A DNA stretch of 13,898 nt, taken from contig JADGJL010000787.1 of NCBI GenBank assembly GCA_027600665.1, positions 1 through 13,898 on the forward strand, written 5' to 3'. This document shows, in pieces, positions 1 to 7,187 of the stretch. Position 1 is the first letter of the stretch; every line of letters starts with the position of its first letter. The notes under the pieces are model-generated. The model searched no databases, was not told the origin of the DNA, and saw only the letters and a program-made list of their open reading frames with translations. This DNA comes from Irineochytrium annulatum. Lineage: Eukaryota > Chytridiomycota > Chytridiomycetes > Chytridiales > Chytridiaceae. Position numbers and translations under genes: made by a program.

Positions 1-515
1 ACGGCCCCCGCGACCCAGACGAGCCCGCCCACCACCACCTCCCCCAAACGCCGCGGCCTTCCGACCCCGAACTGGACGGGCGCCCGCACAAGCAAGTCCA
101 CGACCAAGGCTCGCACTGAGGTCGTGTCGTCCCCTACGGCCTCCTCCGCCATCTCGTCCAACCCGTCGTCCCGCGGCTGGGCCCTCGACGCCGTCGGGCA
201 CATCTCGACCCCCAGCTGGGGCTCCTCGCACGGGCTCTGGGACCCCCCGGCGGCCATGGCATCTCCTTACTACGCCTTGAACGCGTCCTGGGACACACCG
301 GACGCCGCGACGTCTCCCTTCGTCCCGGCGATCTGGGACAGCCCCGCCGTTACGTCTCCGTGGGGCCGGCTGTATGAGCAGTCACCGGTGATGAAGGTGA
401 GGATATCCGCGTGCGCCGTCGAGCCGTATTACTAACACAACTTATTTTAATCAACCAGCCCGAGGTCTCACAAGAATTCGACTTTTACCTCGCGATGTTC
501 GCTGCTCACTGTTAA
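1..515 (+). CDS. 3' end of a Ser/Thr/Pro-rich protein gene with W-D-x-P repeats (partial, spliced)
   Basis: The frame is open from base 1, so the true start lies outside the window. I read two exons, 1-396 and 459-515. The 62-bp intron 397-458 has a GTGAGG donor, a TACTAAC branch site (429-435) and an ACCAG acceptor, and joins in phase 0. Without splicing the frame would stop at 433-435; with it the protein gains 18 residues ending FAAHC and stops at TAA 513-515. The visible 150 residues are rich in Ser, Thr and Pro, with a basic patch (SPKRRG) near the window edge. Three spaced motifs, WDPPAAMASP, WDTPDAATSP and WDSPAVTSP, look like diverged short repeats. No family is recognised. The composition would suit a disordered tail of a regulatory or scaffold protein, but that is inference. 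Confidence 0.6.
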
Positions 516-747
516 ACACCACTACGAGATGCCGTGTCTATGATGCTCCGCCGCTACGCGGCTGGTGTTGGGGATTAACAAAATGCAAAACAACAAAACA
601 AGAGACGAAGAAGACAATTTTATGGGTTAAGACTTATTTCTAGTCGATGTTGCTCTACGTTCACTTTCCCTTTCGGTACTATTCAAAATAAATACACTCC
701 GACGTATGTCTTCATGTGCGTTGACGCCGCAACTACTTCGCGTATCA
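516..747 (+). other. Intergenic, probable 3' UTR and poly(A) region
   Basis: No gene is seen. The base composition becomes AT-richer just after the stop codon at 513-515. An AATAAA hexamer lies at 687-692, about 175 bases past the stop, and could serve as a polyadenylation signal for the preceding gene. The hexamer is weakly informative in fungi. Confidence 0.3.
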
Positions 748-1516
748 TCAGATGTCGATGACTTGATCGATCAGCATCCTCTTGCGGCACGTCGAGTTCT
801 CACTTCCCAGCGTAATCGACGGATGGCCCTCTGCTAAAAACACCTTCATCATGGCCTCGTGCTGCCCCGGCGCGCGATCCGAGCCTAATGCCACAGCACC
901 GCCACGGCCCTGTCGCCCCGGAAGCGGAAGGGGTGGAACACGAACGCGTCGACGAAGCGGGGAGGTTTTAATATCGAGGAAGATGGGGAGAAAGAAGCTG
1001 TTGGCGCCAAGTGTAGTCCATGTCGCCTATCTTGAGGACTGCGGTTGCGGAGTGCAGAACGGGGATTGAGGCTTTGGTGATGGCCGAGCCGATGATGGCG
1101 GCCTCGCCGATGGTGCAGGTGCCAAATTCTACTGATGGTGGTTAGCATATGCGAAAAGTAATGATGGGATAATGAGCACTCACATCATAAACAGGGAAGT
1201 GCAAGCTCTTGAAAGCGCGGGCGGTTGGGCGTGCTTCGAACCCGTCGCCATGGGCCGCTCGTCCGACGATTGCAACGCCGCGCGAGCCTTGCGGTGAGCT
1301 TCGTTCGCGGCCGCCGCCTCGGCCTCCGATCGTCCCCATCAGGTCCGCAAGGTTCATCTGCCGAGGCAGCTCGGCCGCCAGTTACTCCTCCATCTAAACC
1401 ACGTCCGCCTCGTCCACCTCTATGTCGCCGCCGCCGAACCCGCCCTCCACGTCCTACTCAACCTCCTCCCCCTCCTTCTCGTGATCATCGGGCACGTCCT
1501 CGTCGCTGTTCTCCAT
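748..1516 (-). pseudogene. ENP1: Broken bystin (Enp1) ribosome-biogenesis gene
   Basis: Bystin/Enp1 is a nuclear factor needed for small ribosomal subunit maturation. Read on the minus strand, the debris follows the family order. There is an acidic stretch (MENSDEDVPDDHE from 1516), then IEVDEAD and MNLADLMGTI (near 1330-1357), matching the family's acidic linker and N-L-A-D motif. Next come FKSLHFP (about 1187-1207), [20 protein letters not shown] (about 1050-1110), VDAFVFHPFRFR and AVLWH (885-951), and finally EGHPSITLGSE, close to the usual C-terminus, ending at TGA 748-750. It is not functional: stops interrupt the acidic part, about 200 residues of the central helical domain are missing, the frame breaks after SIPVLHS, and the segment after VLWH is lost. 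A consensus intron remains at 1132-1183 (GTGAGT, GCTAAC, CAG), so the copy arose from genomic DNA, not from a spliced mRNA. The spliced join is itself out of frame. Confidence 0.75.
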
Positions 1517-1624
1517 CTGGTGGATTGGTACCGGCGGTACCCGTGCCAGCCCTGACGTGGGTACCTTCCTCTCGCCGGCGCCGTGCGGTCGCAGTCCCCA
1601 AGGCTCTTCGAGGCGCCGCCGCGG
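1511..1624 (-). repeat. Diverged repeat, copy 1 (upstream part of bystin pseudogene)
   Basis: This segment, which includes and lies upstream of the pseudogene's MEN start, is also present at 5825-5924. Shared landmarks in the same order are CTCCAT, CGGTACCCG, CCAGC, CCTTCCTCT, GATCGCAGT/GGTCGCAGT and a GAGGCGCCGCCGCGG end. By eye identity is about 75% with a roughly 10-bp length difference in the middle. It is probably an old segmental duplication of the same locus; neither copy is clearly coding. Confidence 0.6.
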
Positions 1625-2260
1625 AAACGCGTAGAGGATAGCTGCCGGGATTCACGGACCGCGAAGCAGACGTTGACGCCGACGGGACTTGAGTGCGTTG
1701 TCTGGAGGAATGCGAGGTCCTGGAGCGTGATGCAGGCGTATCCGTGGCCGCTTCACCGCAATCCCCGATGCCAAGGTCGCTCCCCGCAAGCGCGAGATGT
1801 TCGACACAGGATGTCTCCCAGAAACGGCGAGCGTCACGTCAGCTCACGGCATCTGCCTGTCGTGAAATCGAGGGATGTTAATACATCCATCCATTTCCCC
1901 ACCTCGACCAAACGATACACCGTCCACAGAAGCTATGAGTTCTACGTCGTTCCAGATAAAAGCGTATGCGAGACAGCTAGGTTTGCTCCTGCAGCAAACC
2001 GCGGCAGCTGACGAGTTGTCCATGTGGAAAGCCCAAAGGTGCCAAGAATAGCTGGAAAGCTTACGGATGAAGAAAGGTAAAAGGACGATCATCCCGCACA
2101 GCGATCGAACTGGAGCTTCTCGCTGATGAAGCTTTATTCGTCAATTATTCTCTCGAGCTTGCGAACTGACTATGCCCCGCCTCTCCCGCCTCCTCGAGCG
2201 ACGTCAGCCTCGCGACACAGCATCAGCCATGCCCTGCCTGCGCCTCGATCTCTCCTCCCA
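1625..2260. other. No recognisable gene
   Basis: Several short open frames exist on both strands (for example 1652-1837 and 1844-2092 minus, 1583-2011 plus), but none has a recognisable motif, consistent codon use or convincing splice sites. The part next to the bystin pseudogene may be further decayed sequence from the same locus. Bases 2120-2260 become C- and T-rich on the plus strand, as is common just upstream of fungal start codons. Confidence 0.4.
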
Positions 2261-2419
2261 ATGTCTGGCGGTGCCAACAGCCCTGCAGTCGTCGTCGGAG
2301 CAGCCACCGTCTCCCTGTGTCCCGACTCCTCCCCTTCGACCAAAAGTGGGCCCGCCCTTCGCCCGGAGATCGTCGGCGCTCATGATGGACAGCTACCAGC
2401 AACTAAGAGTGCGAATTGA
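2261..2419 (+). CDS. Possible 52-residue ORF, function unknown
   Basis: An ATG at 2261 follows a C/T-rich leader (TCTCCTCCCA) and opens a frame of 52 codons, mostly with G or C in the third position, ending at TGA 2417-2419. The peptide starts MSGGANSPAVVVGAATVSLC and is Ser/Pro/Ala-rich, with no known domain. It may be the first exon of a spliced gene continuing into the 2500-3105 region, but I could not find a phase-compatible donor and acceptor pair. It may equally be a chance ORF in GC-rich DNA. Confidence 0.2.
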   Translation: MSGGANSPAVVVGAATVSLCPDSSPSTKSGPALRPEIVGAHDGQLPATKSAN

Positions 2420-2769
2420 TTTGGGGACGTTATGGCGAATGGAAAGCATGGATTGCTTTCTTGAACGGGGGGATGGCCATGGATGATGGTATCGACCTGC
2501 ATCTGCGCATGTTCATCGCCCACGCGTACTGCATGCACATGAAGCTGGAAGCAAGCTTCAGAACTTGGTCGGCTCAACCTTGGCGGACATTTCCAAAGGT
2601 TCGGAATTCCACACCGTTTATGCGTTATTCGACTTTTTCATCCAAACGCCTGCACTCGTTCAACGTTTAAACTCTGCCTTTTCTGCGCTGTGTGAAGTCT
2701 ACAATCTTGCGGCCGTATTAGTTTCGATTACCGGGTCATCATTTGTTTGCAGTTGCCTACTAATTGTGA

Positions 2770-3105
2770 TGTGGGCGGAAAGTCAAAGCTTCTTCCGTTT
2801 TAACGCCAGAACCTCTTTATCTAAGCCTCACTTCACGACATTGCGGGCCGGTAACAGGCGCGACGTGCCTGTGGCTGACGGCGGTCTTTGGAAGTCTTTC
2901 GGCAAGCCTTCTAATTGGATTCAGCGTGTCTTACAACCATCGGCTCGAGCACGCTAGCAAGTTTTCGGGCATCTCGGTGAGTAAATTGGAAGTTTTAGCG
3001 TTTAAGAGTCAAGCCTGACAATTTGGACTCCGCCTGCAGAACTTCGAACGTTTCGATGCGGTCTTTCGCGCGGCTCACCGTTCGGCGTCTTCGATGGATT
3101 GCTAA
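2770..3105 (+). pseudogene. 3' end of an unrecognised membrane-protein-like gene, possibly decayed
   Basis: Two segments, 2770-2976 and 3040-3105, are open in phase across a textbook fungal intron at 2977-3039 (63 bp: GTGAGT donor, CCTGAC branch 20 bases before the end, CTGCAG acceptor). Together they would encode about 90 residues ending at TAA 3103-3105. The first segment contains a hydrophobic stretch (CLWLTAVFGSLSASLLIGF) long enough for a membrane helix, followed by a polar tail (SYNHRLEHASKFSGIS, then NFERFDAVFRAAHR). The 5' end is unresolved: TGA 2767-2769 closes the frame and no clean upstream exon joins to it, although another frame at 2487-2957 is open over the same area. I do not recognise the family. 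Base composition is less GC-rich than the neighbouring real exons, which fits a relic. Confidence 0.3.
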
Positions 3106-3871
3106 GCACAAGTTCGGCTCAGCTGCTGTCGATATGGGTGGGATGAGAAGATGCTAGCAGCGGCCGCGTTTGTAGCCCACAGCTCGACGATCATGGTAAG
3201 CGGGCATACGGACTGCACGCGTGTGGAGGAAGAATGACTTTTTAGACTTATGCCATTACGCTTACGCAGATGCTTTTATGCTTACTTTATTCTTACGTTC
3301 ACCGCTTGACATGCAAATGCCCACGTCAGCGTTTTGAAATACATCGAGGGATTCGTAAGCTTGCCGGCATGCCTTCATAGTGTTATTATTTATGCTTTTT
3401 AGATCTTCATTGTCCATGTTTGCACCACTAGTTATGATATCACTGTTCACTTTTTTAGGCTTTCGCTATGATTTTCTCCGTGCTAGACCGGAAGGAGCTG
3501 CAAGCTTCTGCTTCGAGAGATGTTGAACCTGTTGCTCCTTCAATCCTCGTTTTACGGCCGTCAGGGAAGTTATTCTCCGGTGTATTTGGGATGTATTGCA
3601 AAAAAAACTTCTCTTGAACGTAGGTAGAGACGCAACATACCACGCATAAGCGAGGCACTAAGCCATTATGGTGAACCCGTAAAAATATTACCTGTTATTT
3701 GCAACCTAATGGTTGGGGCCGGAAGTTCGCAAACAACGGGATTTTAGGCTCTTAGGCTCGCAAATCTTCGAGCTGGCAGCGAGCGCGACGGACAAGCTGC
3801 TCACGTCCACCGGGCCACCATACCCGGGCCTGTTAAAAACATCGCCTGTCATAATCAGATTTCCAACCAAC
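3106..3871. other. AT-richer spacer without a supported gene
   Basis: Minus-strand ORFs at 3262-3450 and 3455-3658 (62 and 67 codons) lie in different frames and show no known motif. A GTAAGC donor at 3195 and a TTACGCAG acceptor near 3270 could mark another intron of the preceding gene's transcript, but no frame supports it. The last 150 bases before 3872 would be the promoter and leader of the next gene. They hold no clear TATA box, and the ATG is preceded by CCAACCAAC. Confidence 0.35.
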
Positions 3872-4301
3872 ATGTCGAAGCACGACGAGGCCTCCTCCCT
3901 GTTCCCCCCGACTCTCGGCGCGCGGATCCAAGTCCCCAACACCCCTCTCTGCAATCCCCTCCACGATTTGCCCGCGTACACCCTGATGGATCCAATCGCC
4001 CTGGAGGTCCAGCACATGGCTGAGAACCCACCTCCCAGCTACCCCAAGCCCGCTGGGCCACCGACATTCGCCTGGAGGGTCGACGGCCAGTGGATCACGT
4101 CGGTGATGAACTACGAGGAGTGGTGAGTGGATGCGTTAGGTCTGTGAAGTTCAAACTCTTGACAGCCCGCATCCCCCCAACAGGACCACCGACTACGTCG
4201 CTCCGATCCCGGCCCCAGTCCCGAGGTTGCGCCAAAGCCCCCTTCGCCGCATTATGGAGTGCATCAAGACTCACCTCTTATCTCTCTCTCGCCGCCGCTG
4301 A
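3872..4301 (+). CDS. Small proline-rich PPxY-motif protein, copy 1 (two exons)
   Basis: Exons are 3872-4122 and 4184-4301, giving 122 residues. The 61-bp intron 4123-4183 has a GTGAGT donor, a CTTGAC branch and an AACAG acceptor, and joins inside a Trp codon. Without splicing the ORF stops at 4124-4126 and loses the part matching its paralogue. I chose ATG 3872 because the C-rich context and MS start match copy 2. Visible motifs are LPAY (residues 33-36), DPIALE (40-45), a PPSY motif (54-57), a W-x-x-D-G patch, then VAPIPAPVPR and a basic tail ending LSRRR. PPxY is the known ligand of WW domains such as those of Rsp5/Nedd4 ubiquitin ligases, so an adaptor role is possible but inferred. No signal peptide or membrane helix is seen. 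The paralogue at 6178-6636 shares the motif order at about 35% identity. Confidence 0.65.
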
Positions 4302-4541
4302 AGGACGAGGCCGGGGGGCTCTGCCGGCTGGCTGCGTTGGGAGGTTGGTGGTGGGGCGTCTCGGGTCCGCTCCAATTTACACCCCATCTCTCAGGCGCCC
4401 GGCAGAGTTACCCCCGGCACCACGGGCCCCGACGTGGTACGGCTTGCTCTTCTTCACAGACAAAGTTACCTTCGTCGCTTGCTTATCTCTAACCGATCTC
4501 TAGTTTGCCTTCACTGCATCAATATCTTCTACCACGCTGCT
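4302..4541 (+). repeat. Duplicated 3' flank of the PPxY genes, copy 1, with a candidate 3'-UTR intron
   Basis: The sequence after the stop codon matches 6637-6894. The first 130 bases are about 90% identical; the rest is weaker but still clear, ending in TTTGCCTTCACTGCATC and CCACGCTGCT. A candidate intron 4437-4503 (GTACGG donor, CTAAC branch, CTCTAG acceptor) lies just where copy 2 has GTACGT, GCTAATC and CTGCAG. The stop codon lies upstream of it, so it would be a 3'-UTR intron. A one-base indel between the copies, with no compensation, argues against a shared protein frame here. Confidence 0.65.
4310..4418 (+). ncRNA. Candidate structured RNA element in the 3' UTR, copy 1
   Basis: The ends are inverted repeats: GCCGGGGG (4310-4317) pairs with CCCCCGGC (4411-4418), and CTCTGCCGG (4319-4327) pairs with CCGGCAGAG (4399-4407). 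This gives a 17-bp stem broken only by a 1-by-3 internal loop. Inside, GGTGGGG (4350-4356) can pair with CCCCATC (4382-4388) using one G-U pair, and GCGTCT with AGGCGC using one G-U pair. Both stem arms are identical in copy 2 at 6645-6752. It could be a regulatory hairpin of the transcript or a foldback DNA element; no known RNA family is recognised. Confidence 0.4.
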
Positions 4542-4758
4542 AATACAAGAACTCGCGGCCGCACTCTCCAATTCGCCTCAACAGTTTCCCCTGCTCGGCG
4601 CCACCGACCTCCAGCCCCCGTCATCAAGTCGCAATCCTACCACCTCCCCTCGCAGAGCTCCTACGTCATCTCCCCTTCTGACCACTCCTCCCTATCTGGC
4701 GCACCCGCTACGATATTTTCCTCGTTGACAAGCACGCAAGGTTATCGGCGCTATCAGC
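4542..4758. other. C-rich spacer between duplicated flank and decayed gene
   Basis: No convincing frame is present. The plus strand is rich in C, T and A, as in fungal leaders. A TTGAC followed by a TATCAG about 25 to 30 bases later, just before the next ATG, could be an intron end, but no donor pairs with it convincingly. Confidence 0.3.
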
Positions 4759-5514
4759 ATGTATAGCCCCGCTGGCTGCAACGACACCGTTTCCAGCGCC
4801 ATCCTCGGATACATGATCAACGGCACGGCGTCAGCCCCAACGGCCATCATGGACTCGATCATGAAGTACTCCGCGAGCGCGGCTGTCACCGGCACGAGCG
4901 CCTTGTCCTGCAGGCTCTCGGCAACACGGTCGACTCAACAACGTCGGCAACATCCTGTGCATAGACATCATTGTTGGCAACAACAACGGCGCCAGGCAAC
5001 ATCAACGGCGCCATCGCCGCTCCCAGTTCGACCACCGTCAAGTGCGGATATACCGTCGATCAGTGGGGCGAGACCGACGACTCGGCCGGTAACTACATTG
5101 CCACGATCCCGAACTACACCCCGTCCTCCGAGCCCTGCGCGTCCGTCGTTGACGCCTAGGGAGACCTTTGCGACGCTAACGACAGCTACATGGGTTACAT
5201 CCAAGGTTTCTTAGACGCCGTGATGCTGCCGAGCTACACCCAGATTGATTGCTCCAAGGTCGGCCTCCTGATGGAGAACTGCGGCTGCGTGCACGCCAAG
5301 GACGGTTCCGACTATGGCTAGGCGAACTCCTCGAGCTCGAGCACGTCACGACCTGCAACAACTACACCTCCTGCACCGCAATGAAACTCACCTTCGACTG
5401 GTGAAATGACCTCACGACTGGGAAGACAACTACATCGGCGAGCTTGCGTGCTTATCCATTCCTTGCTTTAATATCATCACCTGCAAGGCTATGAACCCCA
5501 CCATCAACCACTAA
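4759..5514 (+). pseudogene. Decayed gene for a cysteine-containing, probably extracellular-type protein
   Basis: Protein-like sequence runs through all three frames. It begins MYSPAGCNDTVSSAILGYMI (from 4759), passes through a NILCIDIIVGNNN piece in another frame (about 4943-4990), then settles in one frame with KCGYTVDQWGETDDSAGNYI and IPNYTPSSEPCASVVDA up to TAG 5157-5159. It resumes directly with GDLCDANDSYMGYIQGFLDA and CSKVGLLMENCGCVHAKDG up to TAG 5319-5321. Later frames give VTTCNNYTSCTAMKL and ELACLSIPCFNIITCKAMN, ending at TAA 5512-5514. Spaced cysteines and N-x-S/T sites suggest a secreted or surface protein, but no signal peptide is found and the family is not recognised. At least two in-frame stops and three frame changes show it is broken; no consensus introns explain them. 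Confidence 0.5.
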
Positions 5515-5824
5515 TGTTTACTTGCTTTTCCTACTCATTTAGTTGCAGCCTTATGTCAGTCAAAGCGTGTGAGATTTTTTTTCAAGCACGGTACAAGCAC
5601 GAGTGATATAAGAAGGCCGTTTTTTTACAACTGTTGTGTTAACATGATGTGATTTGCAGCGACCGATCTGAAGAGTTTATGACTTACGTTGTAAATATTT
5701 TCCAGACGGCTGACTGCCAGAGTTTAAGTTCCGCACTGGCTTTACACGGGCTTGCACGAGGTGGAATGTGACGAGGCGAGCCTCGCGGTCGGCCTCGTTC
5801 GCGACAGCCGCCGAGCCGGCTGTC
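5515..5824. other. AT-rich spacer, no gene seen
   Basis: Bases 5515-5720 are AT-rich with T runs at 5575-5582 and 5622-5628, suitable for a 3' end of transcription. No frame on either strand looks coding. Composition turns GC-rich again from about 5740, where a diverged repeat begins. Confidence 0.35.
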
Positions 5825-5924
5825 CTCCATCCGGCGAATCAACACCTCCGGTACCCGCCAGCTCTGATACGGGCGCCTTCCTCTGCGATCGCAGTCTCCA
5901 CGGCTCTCCGAGGCGCCGCCGCGG
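5825..5924 (-). repeat. Diverged repeat, copy 2 (second trace of the bystin-pseudogene region)
   Basis: Matches 1511-1624 in the same orientation with the landmarks CTCCAT, CGGTACCCG, CCAGC, CCTTCCTCT, CGATCGCAGT and GAGGCGCCGCCGCGG, at about 75% identity by eye and shorter by about 14 bases. The minus-strand ORF 5742-6011 crosses it, but shows no bystin motif beyond the shared DNA. It suggests that this 4-kb stretch arose by an old duplication that took in pieces of several genes. Confidence 0.55.
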
Positions 5925-6177
5925 CGCAGCAGCCTCCTCCTCCTGCTGTTGATTAACCGGCCATCGTGGGCGTCCTTGAATCAGGCGGCGTGCATGCGCG
6001 ACTTCGGGCACACAGAAAACTTAGGCCATTAACGGGATTCGTCTTGCAAGGCTGAACAACACGCGTCAAACGACGAGCGTGGCCCACCCGCTCCGGGATT
6101 TCCACTGCGCGTAAATCTGTCCACCGCGGACCTCATAAAATTTGAACGACCTGTCATCCCACTCACCGTCATCCACC

Positions 6178-6636
6178 ATGAGCAACGCCGCCGTCCTCCC
6201 CGCGCCTCGCAAGTGCCTGTACGATCCTTCATTCCTCCCGGCGCCCATTGTGGCACGCCCCTCGGCCCAGATCCGACGCCGACCGGCCGTCGACAAGCCG
6301 CCAGTGTATACTCGGCATCTTCCCCCCGCATACGACCGCCTCGACCCGATTGCCGTCGAGCTCGAGTTCCTGGCGCACACCCCGCCGCCGGCTTACAGCC
6401 CCCCGATCTTCACAGGGACGCACAACGGCCGGCGGTTCAGGATCGTCCAGTCGCTCGATGAGTTCCGCGACTGTCAGAGGCTCAGAGAATCAAGCTCGGG
6501 GATATGGTACCTAGCACCGCTGGTGCCAGTCACCGACATCCCGATCCCGCCTCCGATCGCGCCACGACGCCGCTCCCCGCTGGTCAGGCTGGCTCGGGGG
6601 TTGAACGCCCTGATTGCGGCTATCTCCCGCCAATAA
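6178..6636 (+). CDS. Small proline-rich PPxY-motif protein, copy 2 (single exon)
   Basis: The ORF from ATG 6178 to TAA 6634-6636 encodes 152 residues. The frame extends upstream without an ATG, and this start gives an MS beginning like copy 1 in a good context (CATCCACCATGAGC). A CATAAAA box lies at 6134-6140. Three PPxY motifs are present: PPVY (41-44), PPAY (49-52) and PPAY (70-73). DPIAVELEF follows the second, then NGRRFRIV, YLAPLVP, a run of Pro, and a basic tail RRRSPLVRLARGLNALIAAI. PPxY motifs are bound by WW domains, for example in Rsp5-type ubiquitin ligases, so this could be a ligase adaptor or substrate; that is inference. The basic amphipathic C-terminus could touch membranes. 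It lacks the intron of copy 1: the region reads through in frame with extra residues. No known family name can be given. Confidence 0.65.
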   Translation: MSNAAVLPAPRKCLYDPSFLPAPIVARPSAQIRRRPAVDKPPVYTRHLPPAYDRLDPIAVELEFLAHTPPPAYSPPIFTGTHNGRRFRIVQSLDEFRDCQRLRESSSGIWYLAPLVPVTDIPIPPPIAPRRRSPLVRLARGLNALIAAISRQ

Positions 6637-6894
6637 GGGACGTGGCCGGGGGGCTCTGCCGGTGGGTGCGTTGGGAGGATGGTGGTGGGGCGTCTCGGGT
6701 CCGCGCCAATTTGAACCCCACCTCTCAGACGCCCGGCAGAGTTACCCCCGGCACCCCCGGCCCCCGGCGTGTACGTAATAATGCTAAAAGTACGTCTTGC
6801 GCATCTTTGCATGCTGGGTTGCCGTCGTCTCTTGCTAATCTTTTACCGATCTGCAGTTTGCCTTCACTGCATCTTGTCTTCTGCCACGCTGCTT
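6637..6894 (+). repeat. Duplicated 3' flank of the PPxY genes, copy 2, with a candidate 3'-UTR intron
   Basis: Partner of 4302-4541. After the conserved 130 bases, a candidate intron at 6771-6856 (86 bp) has a strong GTACGT donor, a GCTAATC branch and a CTGCAG acceptor, followed by TTTGCCTTCACTGCATC as in copy 1. The intron bodies differ in length and sequence (67 against 86 bp) while both ends and flanks are kept, which supports real splicing. Confidence 0.65.
6645..6752 (+). ncRNA. Candidate structured RNA element in the 3' UTR, copy 2
   Basis: GCCGGGGG (6645-6652) and CTCTGCCGG (6654-6662) pair with CCGGCAGAG (6733-6741) and CCCCCGGC (6745-6752), exactly as in copy 1. Over the element I count seven substitutions and one indel against copy 1, all in the interior and none in the 17-bp stem. 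Two interior changes turn G-U pairs of copy 1 into Watson-Crick pairs: GGTGGGG with CCCCACC, and GCGTCT with AGACGC. These two inner helices would cross each other, so they are alternatives or a pseudoknot. Confidence 0.4.
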
Positions 6895-7187
6895 TTACGC
6901 GATCTCCACACCTGGTCCTCCTTCCAGGTGCAAACGCGACCGTCACGGCCCTTTTCGCACCGCGTCAAGTCCGCGCTGGACGCCAATCTGCCGCCACCAA
7001 TCGATACGAATTCCACCGCAAGCCCACGGCGCGCTGATGCACAAAAAAAAGGTAGGTCGGTACAGCGTTTATCAGGTCCTCGTCTGCAGCTAAAGCGAAC
7101 TGCCTCTTAGCAGGACAAATTTCGCTACGGCTTTAACAGGGCGGCTCACAGCGCTGCCTGGAGTCGATCACAGGTACAAACTCCGGA
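6895..7187. other. Spacer, no supported gene
   Basis: GC-rich sequence with overlapping ORFs that are shadows of one another. An A8 run at 7043-7050 is followed by GTAGGT, with CTGCAG and TTAGCAG further on, so an intron is possible, but no exon can be tied to it. Confidence 0.3.

Noticed and set aside
782..1069. 95-codon plus-strand ORF
   Set aside because: Antisense to the bystin C-terminal fragments, no motif.
1225..1641. 138-codon plus-strand ORF, Arg/Pro-rich
   Set aside because: It is antisense to the bystin pseudogene and its flank; its composition (runs of Arg and Pro) comes from GC-rich DNA read in the wrong frame.
3262..3658. Two adjacent minus-strand ORFs (3262-3450, 3455-3658)
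   Set aside because: They lie in different frames with no splice signal linking them and no known motif. The AT-rich context makes chance ORFs likely.
4302..4436. Continuation of the PPxY protein through the conserved flank
   Set aside because: A stop codon ends both copies first, and a one-base indel between the copies shifts the frame, so conservation at DNA level is not explained by coding.
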